Assembly (NCBI GenBank): GCA_029582155.1
Contig: CM055901.1
Location: forward strand, 41,565,616 to 41,629,615
From: Panopea generosa
Taxonomy: Eukaryota; Mollusca; Bivalvia; Adapedonta; Hiatellidae
Reading direction: 5' to 3'
Length of the DNA: 64,000 nucleotides
A program made the position numbers and the translations under genes. The notes under the pieces were generated by a model that did no database searches, had not been told where the DNA came from, and was given only the letters and a program-made list of their open reading frames with translations. Every line of letters starts with the position of its first letter. Position 1 is the stretch's first letter. Positions 13,901 through 28,900 of this stretch are shown here, one piece after another.

Positions 13901-16900
13901 AACTGCTGGTATGTGTAATGGCTGGTATGTGTAACTGCTAGTATGTGTAACTGCTGGTATGTGTAGCTGCTGGTATGTGTAACTGCTGGTATGTGTATTA
14001 TAATTATTAAGTGGTTATTCTAATAAATATTTAGTTTCTGTTTTCATTTGACGTCAAATACTAGTAATAAGGCATCATTTACACAAAGATAAATATCATG
14101 TATTACAGCTTTGTTCCTGATACGTGAAGACTCTGTCCTAGAAACAGCTCCAGAAGCAGAGAAGAAACATTTCTTACGACGGTCGCCAGTCTCCGATAAA
14201 CTCCAGTGCTGCGGGGACAAGATTGCACAAAAGTTTCCTGTATGTTTATGGTTTTCTTGATTTTACATCCCAGAAGAGTCAGGCACATAGAGTTTCCTAT
14301 ATAATGGTCCCCATGACTGTATGATATGTTGCAACTGTCCAAAAGACCTATAGTTCAAAATGAAGGTCAGAACTTGGGTCATGATCACAGCCTTTTTAGC
14401 TCACAGGTGAGCTTTTGTGATCGCCTGGTGTCCATCGTCTGTCGGCCGTCATCTGTTGTCCGTCGTTAACTTTTAGCTTCTAACAACTTCTCCTCTGAAA
14501 CCACTGGACCAATTTTGATATAACTTTACAGAAATGTTCCTTGGGTGACCCTCTACCAAGTTTGTTCAAGCCATCTTGATTCGTCAAAAAACATGGCCGC
14601 CAGGGGGCTGGGCAAGTTTAATTAGTAAAAACTTAAAAAATCTTCTTGTAAGAAACTACTGGCTCGATTTTAAAATAATTTCACAGAAATGTTCCTTTGG
14701 TGACCCTCAACCAAGTTTATTCAAGTCATCTTGGTTCGTCAAAAAACATGGCGGCCAGGGGGTGGGGTTAGTTTACTATATGAGCTATAGTAAAAACTTA
14801 AAAAAAATCTTCTTGTCAGAAACCTACTGGCTCGATTTTAAAATAATTTCACAGAAATGTTCACTGGGTGACCCTCTACCAAGTTTGTTCAAGCCATTTT
14901 GATTCGTCAAAAAACATGCCGGCCAGGTGGGTGGGGTTAGTTTACTATATAAGCTTCAGTAAAAATAAAAAAAATCTTCTTGTCAGATACTACTGGCTCG
15001 ATTTTAAAATAATTTCACAGAAATGTTCCTTGGGTGATCCTCTACCAAGTTTATTCAAGCCATCTTGATTCGTCAAAAAACATGGCGGCCAGGGGTGCGG
15101 GGCAAGTTTAATTAGTAAAAACTTAAAAAATCTTCTTGTCAAAAACTACTGGCTCGATTTTAAAATAATTTCACAGAAATGTTCCTTGGGTGACCCTCCC
15201 CCAAGTGTGTTCAAGCCATTTGATTCGTCAAAAAACATGGCGACCAGTGGGTGGGGTTAGTTTACTATATAAGATATAGTAAAAACTTAAAAAAAATCTT
15301 CTTGTCAAATACTACTGGCTCGATTTTAAAATAATTTCATAGAAATGTTCACTGGGTGACCATCTACCAAGTTTGTTCAAGCCATTTTGATTCGTCAAAA
15401 AACATGGCGGCCAGGGGGTGGGGTTAGTTTACTATATAAGCTATAGTAAAAACTTAAAAAATCTTCTTGTCAGAAACTACTGGCTCGATTTTAAAATAAT
15501 TTCACAGAAATGTTCCTTGGGTGATCCTCTACCAAGTTTATTCAAGCCATCTTGATTCGTCAAAAAACATGGCGGCCAGGGGGGTGGGGCAAGTTTAATT
15601 AGTATAAACTTTAAAAATCTTCTTGTAAGAAACTACTGGCTCGATTTTAAAATAATTTCACAGAAATGTTCCTTGGAGGAACCCCTACCAAGTTTGTTCA
15701 AACCATAGTGATTCATCAAAAAACATCGCGGCCAGGGGGTGGGGTTAGTTTACTATATAAGCTATAGTAAAAACTTACTGGCTCGATTTTAAAATAATTT
15801 CACACAAATGTTCCTTGTGTTATCCTTTACCAAGTTTGTTCGAGCTGTTGTGATTTGTTAAAAAATATGACCGCCGCAGTGAGGTGTTAGTTTACTATAT
15901 AGGCAGCTATAGTAAAAACTTCAGAAGCCTTCTTGTCAGAATCTACTGACCTGATTTCAATGTAATTTCACTGACATTTACCATGGGTGAACCTCTACCA
16001 AGTTTGAACTCTTCTAGGCATCTGTTACATCTTCAAAACAAATCAAAATTCTTGCTCATCTCGTTTTTCTGGAATTTTGAGTGTACATGTATTATATAAT
16101 CTACTTAAGTTGGGTGACTCAAGGTCAGTCAGGTGAGCAATATAGGGCCATCTTGGCCCTCTTGTTTTTATAATTTATGTTGGGTTTCTTACTTCATTGG
16201 TCAGATTTGAATGAACCTTTCCACACACATTCCTCCTGGTCAGACAACTAGTTAGAATTCACCTCCAGTCCTGTATCGTCAAAATGGCAGCCAGTCTTTT
16301 GAGGTTAAAGGTTACAGTTTTCATATCAGACTTTTAAATAACAACTACTGAATATATTTTGATAACTCTATGCAAATTGTCCACATGGTGTATTGTGCCC
16401 AGTCTTTAGGTGGGTATGTTTAAATTACCCATAAGGAGTTGGAGTTGAGAGTACGGCCTCTTTGTGTTTGTGTTACTTTATGTTTGGCTTCATTGTACCA
16501 TTCAGGCAGCTTAAATACTTTGTTACTGTACAATTTATCAACTGATTTGTCTTTTTGGTACAAAATTCTGGTGTTAAATCCTGTCTATTTCAACTGTACA
16601 TCATGCAAATAGATAATTATGGATCAAACATCTGTAGATTTATCAGTTTTTATTAAATCTGGTCAAAGTTGTTACAATCTATGTACATGTTTATATTGGT
16701 TGCTATTACGTGGAACATAATATTAATTTTGATTTTTCAGCCTTCTAGATTAATCAAGTACCATTGTGAATATAAAGGATTAGATTCTAGAAAACATCCA
16801 CATTTGGAAATAGATGTCAATCTACGACAAGCAGTAAGCTTTTTTATAACATTTATTAACGTTTGCTTTCTTCAATAATCAAATATTATAAATTAACAAT

Positions 16901-19900
16901 TATGTATACATATTAAAACCATTAAAACTGTCAAGAATCTGGTTGATTGTGACTACATGTATCCCAATATTTGATATTGGCAATGGTTTTAAACTTTCTC
17001 ATCAGTTCACTTTGAGGACCTGATATGAAATACGCAAGTTTCATTACTTTGTTGGGCTCTGTTTTTCAAATGCCAGATAGGTTTATGTCATAGTTATTTG
17101 TCCATCATCTGTCCCTCTTGTCAGGATGTTTATATCCATGGAACATATATGAGTTCTTGAATCAATCATATTGCACCTAAAACAACAGAGCTATGGCCCT
17201 TGAAGTTTTTAACCAGCAATTTCAGACTAGAATTGACATAGGTATGGCCCTTGATGGATTTATTAAAATGCTGGTTTTGCCTTGTAAACACTGTAGCACC
17301 TTTAAATTTCATCAAATCATTACCAAAGCAGTGGATCATAAAAGCCTAAACTGGTCAAATTTAACAAGGTACAGTAGAGCAGTATATATCCTATTGGACC
17401 TCTTGTTTCTCACACTTATGACCTCTGATGAACTTTCTGGTTAACATTTTGTATTGATTGTTAAAGCTTGAATTGCAATAATCAATAAACGAAATGGAAT
17501 AAAACTTAGTACATGTGTTAGCTATTTATCCTAGCCTTGTTGGACCTTTGTAGATATGACTCATGTTTCATTATTAAAGAGATTATAAACAATAAGCAGT
17601 AACTAACCATACATGTGTTGGCTTTCATTTCCTTTCTTTTTGTTGAGATATTATTTTATAATCAAGAGTCTGGCAGTTTTTCGTTGATTTTGATTTGTGA
17701 ATAATTTACATTTCAGATTTTCGATTTTTGTAAGCAGAAAATTTTGTTTGATTTTTGTGGTGAACAGCCGCAATCTTTCAACACGCATGATAATGTAGTA
17801 CGTAGACAACATGAAACATTCATGCGACTTAAAGGATCAACTGTGCTCGGCAGGGAGGATATACTGCAGAAGGTGACTGTTATATTCAATACATAAACTA
17901 TGATTATCCTGGTTTTATTATATTCAAAATCATATGTTTTCTTATAATCAACCTTTATTTGTAATAAAATAGGAAATTATAGACTAGGTTGTATATATTT
18001 ATTAAAGTGAAAGGTACAATACATGTTAAATTTACATTAGCAAAAATAATAATAAATGTTAAGAAATACTCAGCCTAATTAGGCTTATCAGTCACTATTT
18101 TATCAACATTGCAATTATTTCAACACAAATATAAAGAAACTTACATTACATTATTTACAAAAACAACAAGAACAAAATAAAATGTATTATAACATTTACC
18201 CATCAAGGCAATGAAAAAGAAAAAAAATGTTTAAATTAGCCTTGTTTGAAGCATGCTTTTTATAAACTTTGTGAGATATTATTGCACTTTTATTTTGTAT
18301 CTATATAGGAATGATTTGTATCACATAATTCATCAATTTTTGCATTCAAATGTTCATGTAAATTATCAAATTTAGGACAACATCTGAAATGAATTTCATC
18401 TTCAACAATATTCAAATAACACTGCTTACAGATGTAGTACCACCTAAGTGTTACCTTAATTGACTTTTAATTCTACATTTCATGGACTTACTTCTTTTAA
18501 GGAACAATTTTAAATATATTCTCTGTATTCTGTATGGTGTATTTCATATGTATTTATCTGATTACAGATAGAGGTCACTGTATTCTGTATGGTGTATTTC
18601 ATATGTATTTATCTGATTACAGATAGAGGACTCTGTATTCTGTATGGTGCATTTTATATGTAATTCATCTGATTACAGATAGAGGAATCTGTATTCTGTA
18701 TGATGTATTTCATATGTATTTATCTGATTAGCAGATAGAGCACTCTGTATTGTGTATGGTGTATTTCATATGTATTTGCCTGGTTACAGATAGAGGACTC
18801 TGTATTATGTATGGTATATTTCATATGTATTTGCCTGGTTACAGATAGAGGACCCTGTATTATGTATGGTGCATTTCATATGTATTTGCCTGGTTACAAA
18901 AAGAGGACTCTGTATTCTTAATGGTGTATTGCATATGTATTTGCCTGGTTACAGATAGAGGAATCTGTATTCTTTATGGTGTATTGCATATGTATTTGCC
19001 TGGTTACAGATAGAGGAATCTGTATTATGTATGGTGTATTGCAAATGTATTTGCCAGGTTACATATAGAGGACTCTGTTTTATGTATGGTGCATTTCATA
19101 TGTATTTATCTGATTACAGATATAGGACTCTGTATTAGGTATGGTATATTTCATGTATTTATCTGATTACAGATAGAGGAATCTGTATTAAGTATGGTGT
19201 ATTTCATATGTATTTGCCTGATTACAGATAGAGGAATCTGTATTATGTATGGTGTATTACAAATGTATTTGCCTGGTTACAGATAGAGGACTGTATTCTT
19301 TATGGTGTATTTCATATGTATTTGCCTGGTTACAGATAGAAGACTGTATTCTTTATGGTGTATTTCATATGCATTTATCTGATTACAGATAGAGGAATCT
19401 GTATTATGTGTGGTGCATTTCATATGTATTTGCCTGGTTACAGATAGAGGACTGTATTTTTTATGGTGTATTTCATATGTATTTGCCTGGTTACAGATAG
19501 AGGACTGTATTCTTGATGGTGTATTTCATATGCATTCATCTGATTACAGATAGAGGAATCTGTATTATGTATGGTGCATGTATATGTATTTGCCTGATTA
19601 CAGATAGAGGACTCTGTATTATGTATGGTGAATTTCATATGTATTTATCTGATTACAGATAGAGGACTCTGTATTATGTATGGTGTATTTCAAGTATTTA
19701 TCTAATTACAGATAGAGGACTCTGTATTATGTATGGTGTATTTCATATGTATTTATCTGATTACAGATAGAGGACTCTGTATTCTGTATGGTGTATTTCA
19801 TATGTATTTATCTGATTACAGATAGAGGACTCTGTATTATGTATGGTGTATTGCATATGTATTTGCCTGGTTACAGATAGAGGACTGTATTCTTTATGGT

Positions 19901-22900
19901 GTATTGCATATGTATGTGCCTGGTTACAGATAGAGGACTCTGTATTAGGTATGGTGTATTTCATATGTATTTGCCTGGTTACAAATAGAGGAATCTGTAT
20001 TCTGATTACAGATAGAGGACTATGTATTAAGAGAAGAAAAAGATGTGCCATTGTTATTACTTGGTGATCCTGGGCTGGGTAAATCTTCAGTTCTGTGTAA
20101 ATGTGCTAATATTCTATGTGACAAAGTGAAAGCAGGATCCCTGAAAAGGTAAAATCTAACCTTCCAAGTGTTACCTTGATATACCAGTTTAGATATGTTT
20201 AAATAATAAAGAACATTTGCTACAGTGTTTTTAAATTCTTTTAATTTCTGTGATTGCTTGTGTTCCTGGGTAATTTTAATAAAATGTTGCAATATTTCTA
20301 ATGATATGAGTTGATTTTGGAGCTATTATTACCATACAAACAACGTTTTTAACTACAGATTTGTATTATTTTGATTTTACTATTCTTCATTTGTTATCCC
20401 CGGCTTTTTAAAGAATATTGAGTGATATTGAAATGGCATCTGTCTGTCTGTCTTCAATCATGTTTTGGACCAACAACCTTGCAGACAGAACTCGTCCCAA
20501 CAGTTTTAACTCGATTAAAATGAAACATCATGTACAGCAGGTTCATAGTTTGAACATGAACCTGTGGTCTTAGTATTTCAGTTTTATTTTGGAGTTGTGG
20601 CCCTTTGTTCTTTTAACCTAACAACTCCTCCCACAGTTTTAAGCTAATTTAAATGAAACTTGCTGTACAGTACATACATGGTCTGAACATGTGACAATGG
20701 TATTTGGGTTCAAATTAAATTCTTTTTATGGAGTGGTGGTCCTTTGTTCTTTAACTTAAATTTTATGTTACACTTTGGACCGACAACTTTGCTGACACAT
20801 TTCCTTCCCCATATTTAGCTGATTCAAATGAAAATTGCTGTAGAGTATGTACTTGACCTGAACATGAGCCTGTGGTCTTTGTGTTGGGATTTAATGGTTT
20901 TAAATTCAACTATTCCATGAATAGGTGAGTTTTTTTAATTCTGCATCCCGCATTAAAGTTTTATAGATTGTTCATAAGGGTGCATGACTTGCATTTATAT
21001 GGATGGAACTGTGTATAAACGTGCATGCTTATATTTGGAGGCAGTGTGTTACATACCAGGCTCCTAAATAAACAAGTTGGCTGCTTTTAAAAAGCATGCA
21101 ATGGTTAGGTCTTATAAACGATGTGGCAGTTAAAGTGAATGATGTGTAAGATTGGTTCCTTGTACAGGGTATTAAATACACGGGTGATACCAAATCCCGA
21201 CAAGGTTCCGGTTGACACAGCGAATTCCCGGCTGCAGGTGTGCCTGATAGTAACTTTGATGTTTAAATGTACTGATCTCAATCATTATGTATTGCCATTT
21301 GCATATTTAGAAAAAGACTTACCTTTTATATTGTCTAACGTACTTACTGCTATGTTCTATACAATTTACTACTGTGATAATAATATATTTTAAAAAAATT
21401 CGTATCCATATTTTAAATTAATTTGTGGATATATCATTTTTAAAAACAACAGTTAAAAATTACTGTTTTTCCAAAACTTGTGCATTCGGCGATATATCTG
21501 ATACTGACGACGTGCTGAAAATATGTCACACCGGTAAACTATCTTTATATTTCTGTTGTGTCGAATAAAATAAACAACTGTAGCTGTTTAATTTTGTTAT
21601 TATTTTCATTGTTATGGGTTCAGTATATTATAATAATTGAGTAAATACATCGTTATTTGAAAATTATATACATTAACTCGGTAGGAATCTGTCAGAAACG
21701 GCGATAAATTGTCAAAAAAGATAAGTTTCATTTACGCAAGGAATTTTAGAAAATTCCTTGATTTAAGGCATTATCATTTTTTTTCCTGATTAAATATGCA
21801 AAGAACAATTCATGGTTATCTCAATTAGTGAATTAAAACGTCACAATCAATTATTACACACACCGCATTTGAATTTTCCTCTTAGCCGGAAAGTGGTCGG
21901 AACATGACTAGGTTTTAATATCAATAGCGGTTTGTACATTCCCATGATGCACTGTTTAGAAAAACAATAGGCGACCTCCATGTGGCGAATGCGTGTATTT
22001 TTAACACGTGATCGTGACGTTTCAATATGGCAGCGCCCAGAGTCAATTTCTTGACTCGCCTTATATAGGGTTCGGTCACTCATGCGACCTAACCAAAAAT
22101 CAAGATCATATTGCAGGTTGAAAAAGTCAGAATTTGTCTTTGTCTTTATGATACTGTGCATGCTTACAGTTATGTGAATGTAATATGGTAGAAGGGTGTA
22201 TATTTTTTTGTACTTTTTACTTTATTTTCTTAATTCATTCCTATTGCATTTCTCATGTTCCACTTTACTATTCCAACCCCAACTCACCACGCACCCTGCC
22301 AAATTTCCATCTTGCTCATCTGTTTTCTCACTTATTATTCAACATTCACCTTGATTTTATTTCAGTCCACACATGTCCTCACCCACAAAAGATTACAATA
22401 TTTTTTTTCTATGTATCAGGCATTAGTAATGCAGTATTCCAGTACCCACATCCACAGACAATGTATATTTTGCTCAATCCATGGCCCTTTTAAGCAGGGG
22501 TTATGAATTTCTTTTTCATTTGTTAATCAATTCATTTCCATTATTATCAGAATTTCTTTTCTGCCTTTACTTTTAGATCTGATGGCAAGAACTGTCACAT
22601 ATTCTTCCACTTTGTTGGTGCTGTGCCAGGGTCAACCTTTCTAGAACCAATGCTGAAACGGTTGCTCAGAGAGATGGACTTTGTCAATGTAAATATTTCT
22701 TCTTTATTTAAACATTTTTCTTCATCTTTTCAATGAAAAAAAAACCCACTGTGTTATCATTCTGTTGTGGCATATGATGTTGTATTTAAACCAGTTTTTA
22801 TCATTATCTTATTTTCTTGAAAAGTATTTTGCTCAGAGTCACAATATTTGGTTGATAGCAGCACTATGTGTTGTCAAAAGTCACATGATTACCACATGAT

Positions 22901-25900
22901 TAATACTTTATGAGACACTCCTCCAGTATCTTCTGTTGACCAGCACTGTCAATTTAGAAGGTATCCAGATGATTTGTTACCATATTAATATTGTATGGAT
23001 TCTCACAATAACAGTTAAATCATTTTCCCTGACCCAACAACTACCACTTTTAACAAATCTGATATTCTGACACATTTTTAACTCACAGGTGAGCTTTTGT
23101 GATCGCCTGGTGTCCGTTGTCTGTCATCTGTCGTCTGTCGTCCGTTGTCTGTCATCCGTCGTCCATCGTTAACTTTCAGCTTCTAACAACTTCTTCTCTG
23201 AAACCACTAGGCCAATTTTGATATAACTTCACAGAAATGTTCCTTGGGTGACCCTCTACCAAGTTTGTTCAAGCCATCTTGATTCGTAAAAAAACATGGC
23301 CGCCAGGGGGCGGGCAAATTTAATTTGTAAAAACTTAAAAAATCTTCTTGTCAGAAACTAAAGGCTCAATTTTATAATAATTTCACAGAAATGTTCCTTG
23401 GGTGAACCTTTACCAAGTTGTTCAAGCCATCTTGATTCGTCAAAACACATGGCCGCCAGGAGGCGGGATTAGTTTACTAAATAAACTATAGTAAAAATTT
23501 AAAAAATCTTCTTGTCAGAAACCACTGGGCCACTTTTGATATAACTTCACAGAAATGTTCCTTGGGTGACCATCTACCAAGTTTGTTCAAGCCATCTTGA
23601 TTCATCAAAAAACATGGCCACCAGGGGGCGGGGCAAGTTTAATTTGTAAAAACTTAAAAAATCTTCTTGTCAGAAACTACTGGCTTGTTTTTAAAATAAT
23701 TTCACAGAAATGTTCCTTGGAGGACCCTTCACCAAATTTGTTCAATCCGTAGTGATTCATCAAAAAACATGGCAGCCAGGGGGTGCTGTTAGTTTACTGT
23801 ATAAGCTATAGTAAAAACTTAAAAAATCTTCTTGTCAGAAACCACTGGGCCAATTTTGATATTACTTTACAGAAATGTTCCTTGGGTGACCCTCTACCAA
23901 GTTTGTTCAAGCCATCTTGATTCGTCAAAAAACATGGCCACCAGGGGGCGGGGCTAGTTTACTTAGTAAAAACTTAAAAAATCTTCTTGTCAGAAACTAC
24001 TGGCTTGATTTTAAAATAATTTCACAGAAATGTTCCTTGGAGAACCTTTCACCAAGTTTGTTCAAACCGTAGTAATTTGTCAAAAAACATGGCGGCCAGG
24101 GGGTGGGGTTAGTTTACTATATAAGCTATAGTAAAAACTTAAAAAATCTTCTTGTCAGAAACCACTGGGCCAATTTTGATATAACTTCACAGAAATGTTC
24201 CTTGGGTGACACTCTACCAAGTTTGTTCAAGCCATCTTGATTCGTTAAAAAACATGGTCGCCAGGGGGCAGGGCAAGTTTAATTAGTAAAAACTTAAAAA
24301 ATCTTCTTGTCAGAAACTACAGGCTCGATTTTAAAATAATTCACAGAAATGTTCCTTGGAGGACCCTTCACCAAGTTTGTTCAAACCGTAGTGAATCGTC
24401 AAAAAACATGGCGGCCAGGGGGGATGGGGTTAGTTTACTATATAAGCTTTAGTAAAAACTTAAAAAATCTTCTTGTCAGAAACCATGGGATCGATTTTAA
24501 AACAATTTCATAGAAATATTCCTTGGGTGACCCTTTACCAAGTTTGTTCAAGCCGTTGTGATTTGTTAAAAAACATGACCGCCACAGTGAGGTGCTAGTT
24601 TACTATATAGGCAGCTATAGTAATAACTTCAGAAGCCTTCTTGTCAGAATCTACTGATCTGATTTCGATGTAATTTCACTGACATTTACCATGGGTGAAC
24701 CTCTACCAAGTTTGAATTCTCCTACGCATCTGTTACATCTTCAAAACAAATAAAAATTCTAACTTACTCACCCATCTTGTTTTTCTGGAATTTTGAGTGT
24801 ACATGTATTATATAATCTACTTAAGTTGGGTGACTCAAGGTCAGTCAGGAGAGCGATATAGGGCCATCTTGGCCCTCTTGTTTAAAACATTGATTTATCT
24901 GTGTTCAAAGTGAAGCATTATATAATTTCCATTTGTTGCATTTTAGCAAGGAAATAGTAATAAAACTTTTTTTTTCAAATCTGATGATTTCACCTTCAAA
25001 ACAAATGTCAGAAGCACATGTATAGTTTAGAAGCTGAATCCTGATTGGCTGAATATCAGATTTACAGACTGGTACAGGCTAATTATATATTCTTTTATGT
25101 CTTGTACTGTTACAGTCAACATTGAAGCTTCTGAAGCAGCCAATGATTGAATATACAATGAGATACTTTAAGGGAATTTTAACAAATAATAAAAAAACAA
25201 AAGTTTTAAGAAATACATTAAAACAAAGTAAATTGGATTATTAATATCTGAGTCATTGCCCTTGAATTACAAAAATCCTTTTTTATGACAAGGTATCATA
25301 TGTCACAGGTTAGCAATTCATATGTCATATTTCAATATCTTCACAGTTCTACAGAGCTGTAAGATACATACATGCGAGTGCATATTGGACCAAACTATGC
25401 ATTTTCAGGAAATATGTTAACATTTAAAAGATGGAAATATTCATATGAGAGATAACATTATATAGTTCATTAAATAATTCAGAAATGCCAACCTTTCTAC
25501 ACTCATCTGGTCAGGGACTGTAAAGGTAAAGCTGAACTACCAGTACAACAGTTACAGTCAGTTTTTACCAGGGAGCCAGAAGACAGACAACTACCACTTT
25601 AACAAATCTACATGTCAACGACATACCCAAACTTCAGATTGGGGAAGAGGCTGTTCTAAGAACATTAAAGTAAACAAAGAAACTGGAACAGATAAGATAC
25701 CAAATAGAGTACTCCATGAATGTGCTACCTGAAGCAGCCCTAGCAGTTACCACAATCTTCCAGAAGTCAGTTGACACAGGCAAACTTTCAAAGGATTGGA
25801 GGAATGCCAAACACATCACCAGTTTCTAAGAAAGGTGACCGTCATGCCCCAGAAAATTACAGATCTGTCACTCAAAAATGCATTCTCTCAAAACAACTTG

Positions 25901-28900
25901 AACATATCATATGTCATGACATGCTTATCCACCTAGCGATGACTTTCTTCTCTTTAGACCTATCAAAAGGTTTTAAGACAACCAAATTCTACAAGAGGAT
26001 CTCAACAACCTCCAACTTGGGAAAAGAAATTCAATCCAAATAAGTGCTATCTCTTAAGCACCAGAAACAAAAGCAGCCATTTTTATACCGTTGGCAAGCA
26101 GATCCTCAAGCAGGTACAAGACATCCACATTTTCTGACAATCTTACATAGAAAACCCACATCACCAACATAACAAAGAGGGCCAACTCAATGCCTGGGTT
26201 GCTCAGGAGAATCCTTAGGCTCTATCAAGCTACTTGCAAGAGAAGAATGCATACCTAGCATTCATACGGCCCAGGCTTGAATACGCTTGCATTATATGGA
26301 ACAATACCTCCAAGGCGACATAGATAAGCTTGAGTGTGTACAGAGATTGGCTACTTAATTCATCACAAATGATTACAAATTGAGAGAGGAGGGATGTGTT
26401 TCAGCCATGCTTAAGAATCTTGACCTACCACCTCTACAAGAAAGGAGGCGGCACCAGAAGTTGACATTTCTTATACAATAGTGGAAGCTTATGTGCCATT
26501 GCAGAAAATTCAGTGACCAACAACTTTAATTGTTTCGAATATATATGCTAAGTCAATTACAAACATTCTTATTTTGTATGAACAGTGTGAGACTGGAACA
26601 ATCTCAGTGATAGTGTTGTGAAAGCAGATTCAATCCAGTACTTCAAGTCACTAGTGACTAAGAGTGATTAAAGGTGCTCTCCCTCCCGTTGTATAAAGCC
26701 AGATTGGTCACTTCAGCATACTGTTCTGATTCAGACCTTGTCTTTGTTAACTGCCTTCCTTCATCAGCATTTACAAAACATTACACATGTTTGTTATAGG
26801 ACTCCAACATGCCCCGTGATGTGAATGCTGCAGCTCAGATGTGTTGCAGTATGCTGTCTAACCCCAACACACGACCTGTCATTATATTTGTAGATGCCCT
26901 TAATCAAGTAAGTTATTTTTTGTGTCTTTGTATTTGCAATTAGTGAAAGATGATCCAGTAATTCTGGATGTAATTTGGTTGTACAGGGATGTAATTTATG
27001 TTAGAAAGATGTGAATTCATGTACAAATGGAAATCTTATCCAGGGGGTGGGGGGAAACAAAAATGTGTGTAGAGAATCAAAATCCCATGTATGGGGGGGT
27101 TGGATGGCACTTATTTTTTTTACCCACAGAGCATAAAATTTAATTGAGATATATACCACCATGCATAAAATTTTAATTCGATAAAATACCACCATGCACA
27201 AAATAAAAAAAAGGCTAAAATCCCCTTTCTAATGTTTTCTCATTGTAACGCTTGCAAAATTACTAGTCTGAACGGTTGCCTACTTTCTCAATCTCATTAA
27301 AATCATCTCCTATTTACGCTACGCTATTACATTTATGGAAGGTCGTGTACTTTAGTCAGATTGCTACTTTCTTTGAAGTACGCCGACGTAACACTTTTGA
27401 TCTAATGCCGATATGCAAGTGATTACGTCACAATTTACCTTCGGTCGAGAATTAAATAAAGGGGCACTTCAGAAAACAAACGAAAAAAACACATCAACAT
27501 AATAATAATTAAAGGTTGGTGTTTGTTTGTAACTAGTTGTCTTCTAAAATGTTTATTTTCAACATACTAATTTCTTAAAAAAAGAATTACTATTAACCCT
27601 TTACTTCATATAGACGCCTTTGGACACCTCATATATTGAAAGCATTAATTCACCACATATCAGCAATGGGTGAATTATGTTAATATTAACTGACAGAGTG
27701 GAAAACAGTGCAGGAACGGTTCAGATTGCTCGTTGCGAGCAATCTGAACTCTTCCTGCACTGTTTTCAAAAGACTTCTGTGATTGGTGCAGGAAAACCCG
27801 TATCTATGAAGTAAAGGGTTAAATTGATACAATCCATAAAGAGAGTTATGTTTATAACTACACATGCCTAAATTTATGCACAGAATGAACACGCTGTCCC
27901 TTTCCTTAACGCCTTGTGCCAATGTCTGATGACGTCACTCTGACAGTGAAACAAACATTATTATGACACATGTTATTTACTCCCTAATATGGATAAAGGT
28001 TTAATCTAATTTGACCTCATTTTGCACACCCGATGGCAAACGATCCGGTTATTGATGCTCAAAGACAATTTCACAGTCCAATTATGTTTTTGTACGACCG
28101 CTAAGAAATATTTGCTTTCCCCATGATTTTTTCAGACGCTGGGGTAAGAATGAGGCGTAGGGTGTGGGATGACAAATCTGAGAATGTGGATGTTATTTTC
28201 ACTGATAACGCAATGTCCCAATTTAGATTTTTTGTCACTATAGACTTCGCATTTCTTGGTGTTTCTTTTTGTGCTGAATAAATTAGCATTTTACACCATC
28301 TGACAAACAGCGCGGATACACATACAATTATAGCAATGCCGCCGTAGAGTTGAATCGTAGTTTTTGCAGAATTTAATATTATACACATCTGTATATTCAT
28401 ATCCGTATTGGAGTATTTGTAAACATATCCGATACGTCTAATATTGATATATAATTTGTGAAATTTACTTGAAGAGATAACATTGTGACACGGCATCTCA
28501 GTATCAATTTAATAAAGTAGATGGGGTTACGGCCTGCTACGAGTGTATTCCACCATCTGATTAGTTTTTACATTTCCGTGTCTACATATAAATATTGCGG
28601 GTTGTGATAAAAACAAGGAAATGGGTCTTTCTACAAATTAATATTGTTTGTTTTGATAAAAACAAGGAGAACAAAATAGTCTTTCTAAACAATAATATTC
28701 ATCTTGTGAGTTGCGATAAAACAAGAAAATAAGTCTTTCTATACAATAATGCTTTTTAGTTTTCAGATGATCAGGCTGCCAAGGTGATGAGCTGGTTACC
28801 AAGGAAACTGTCACCGCAGGTGAGATGTGTCTTCTCCACCATTAACACATCTGCACAACACAAAACTTTAGTGAAAAGAGAAACTAAGCCAATAGAGACA

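Noticed and set aside
14576-15068. Open frames of 66-108 codons with repeated 'YWLDFKIISQKC' text
   Set aside because: They reflect the internal tandem units of the composite element, which are non-coding in other copies.
25771-26043. 90-codon open frame as an independent gene
   Set aside because: Its content (KKGDRHAPENYRSV and ILSKQLEHIICHDM) is part of a broken LINE reverse transcriptase.
28101-28496. 131-codon minus-strand open frame in intron 10
   Set aside because: It lies in or beside a dispersed repeat; no domain, signal peptide pattern or splice context supports it.
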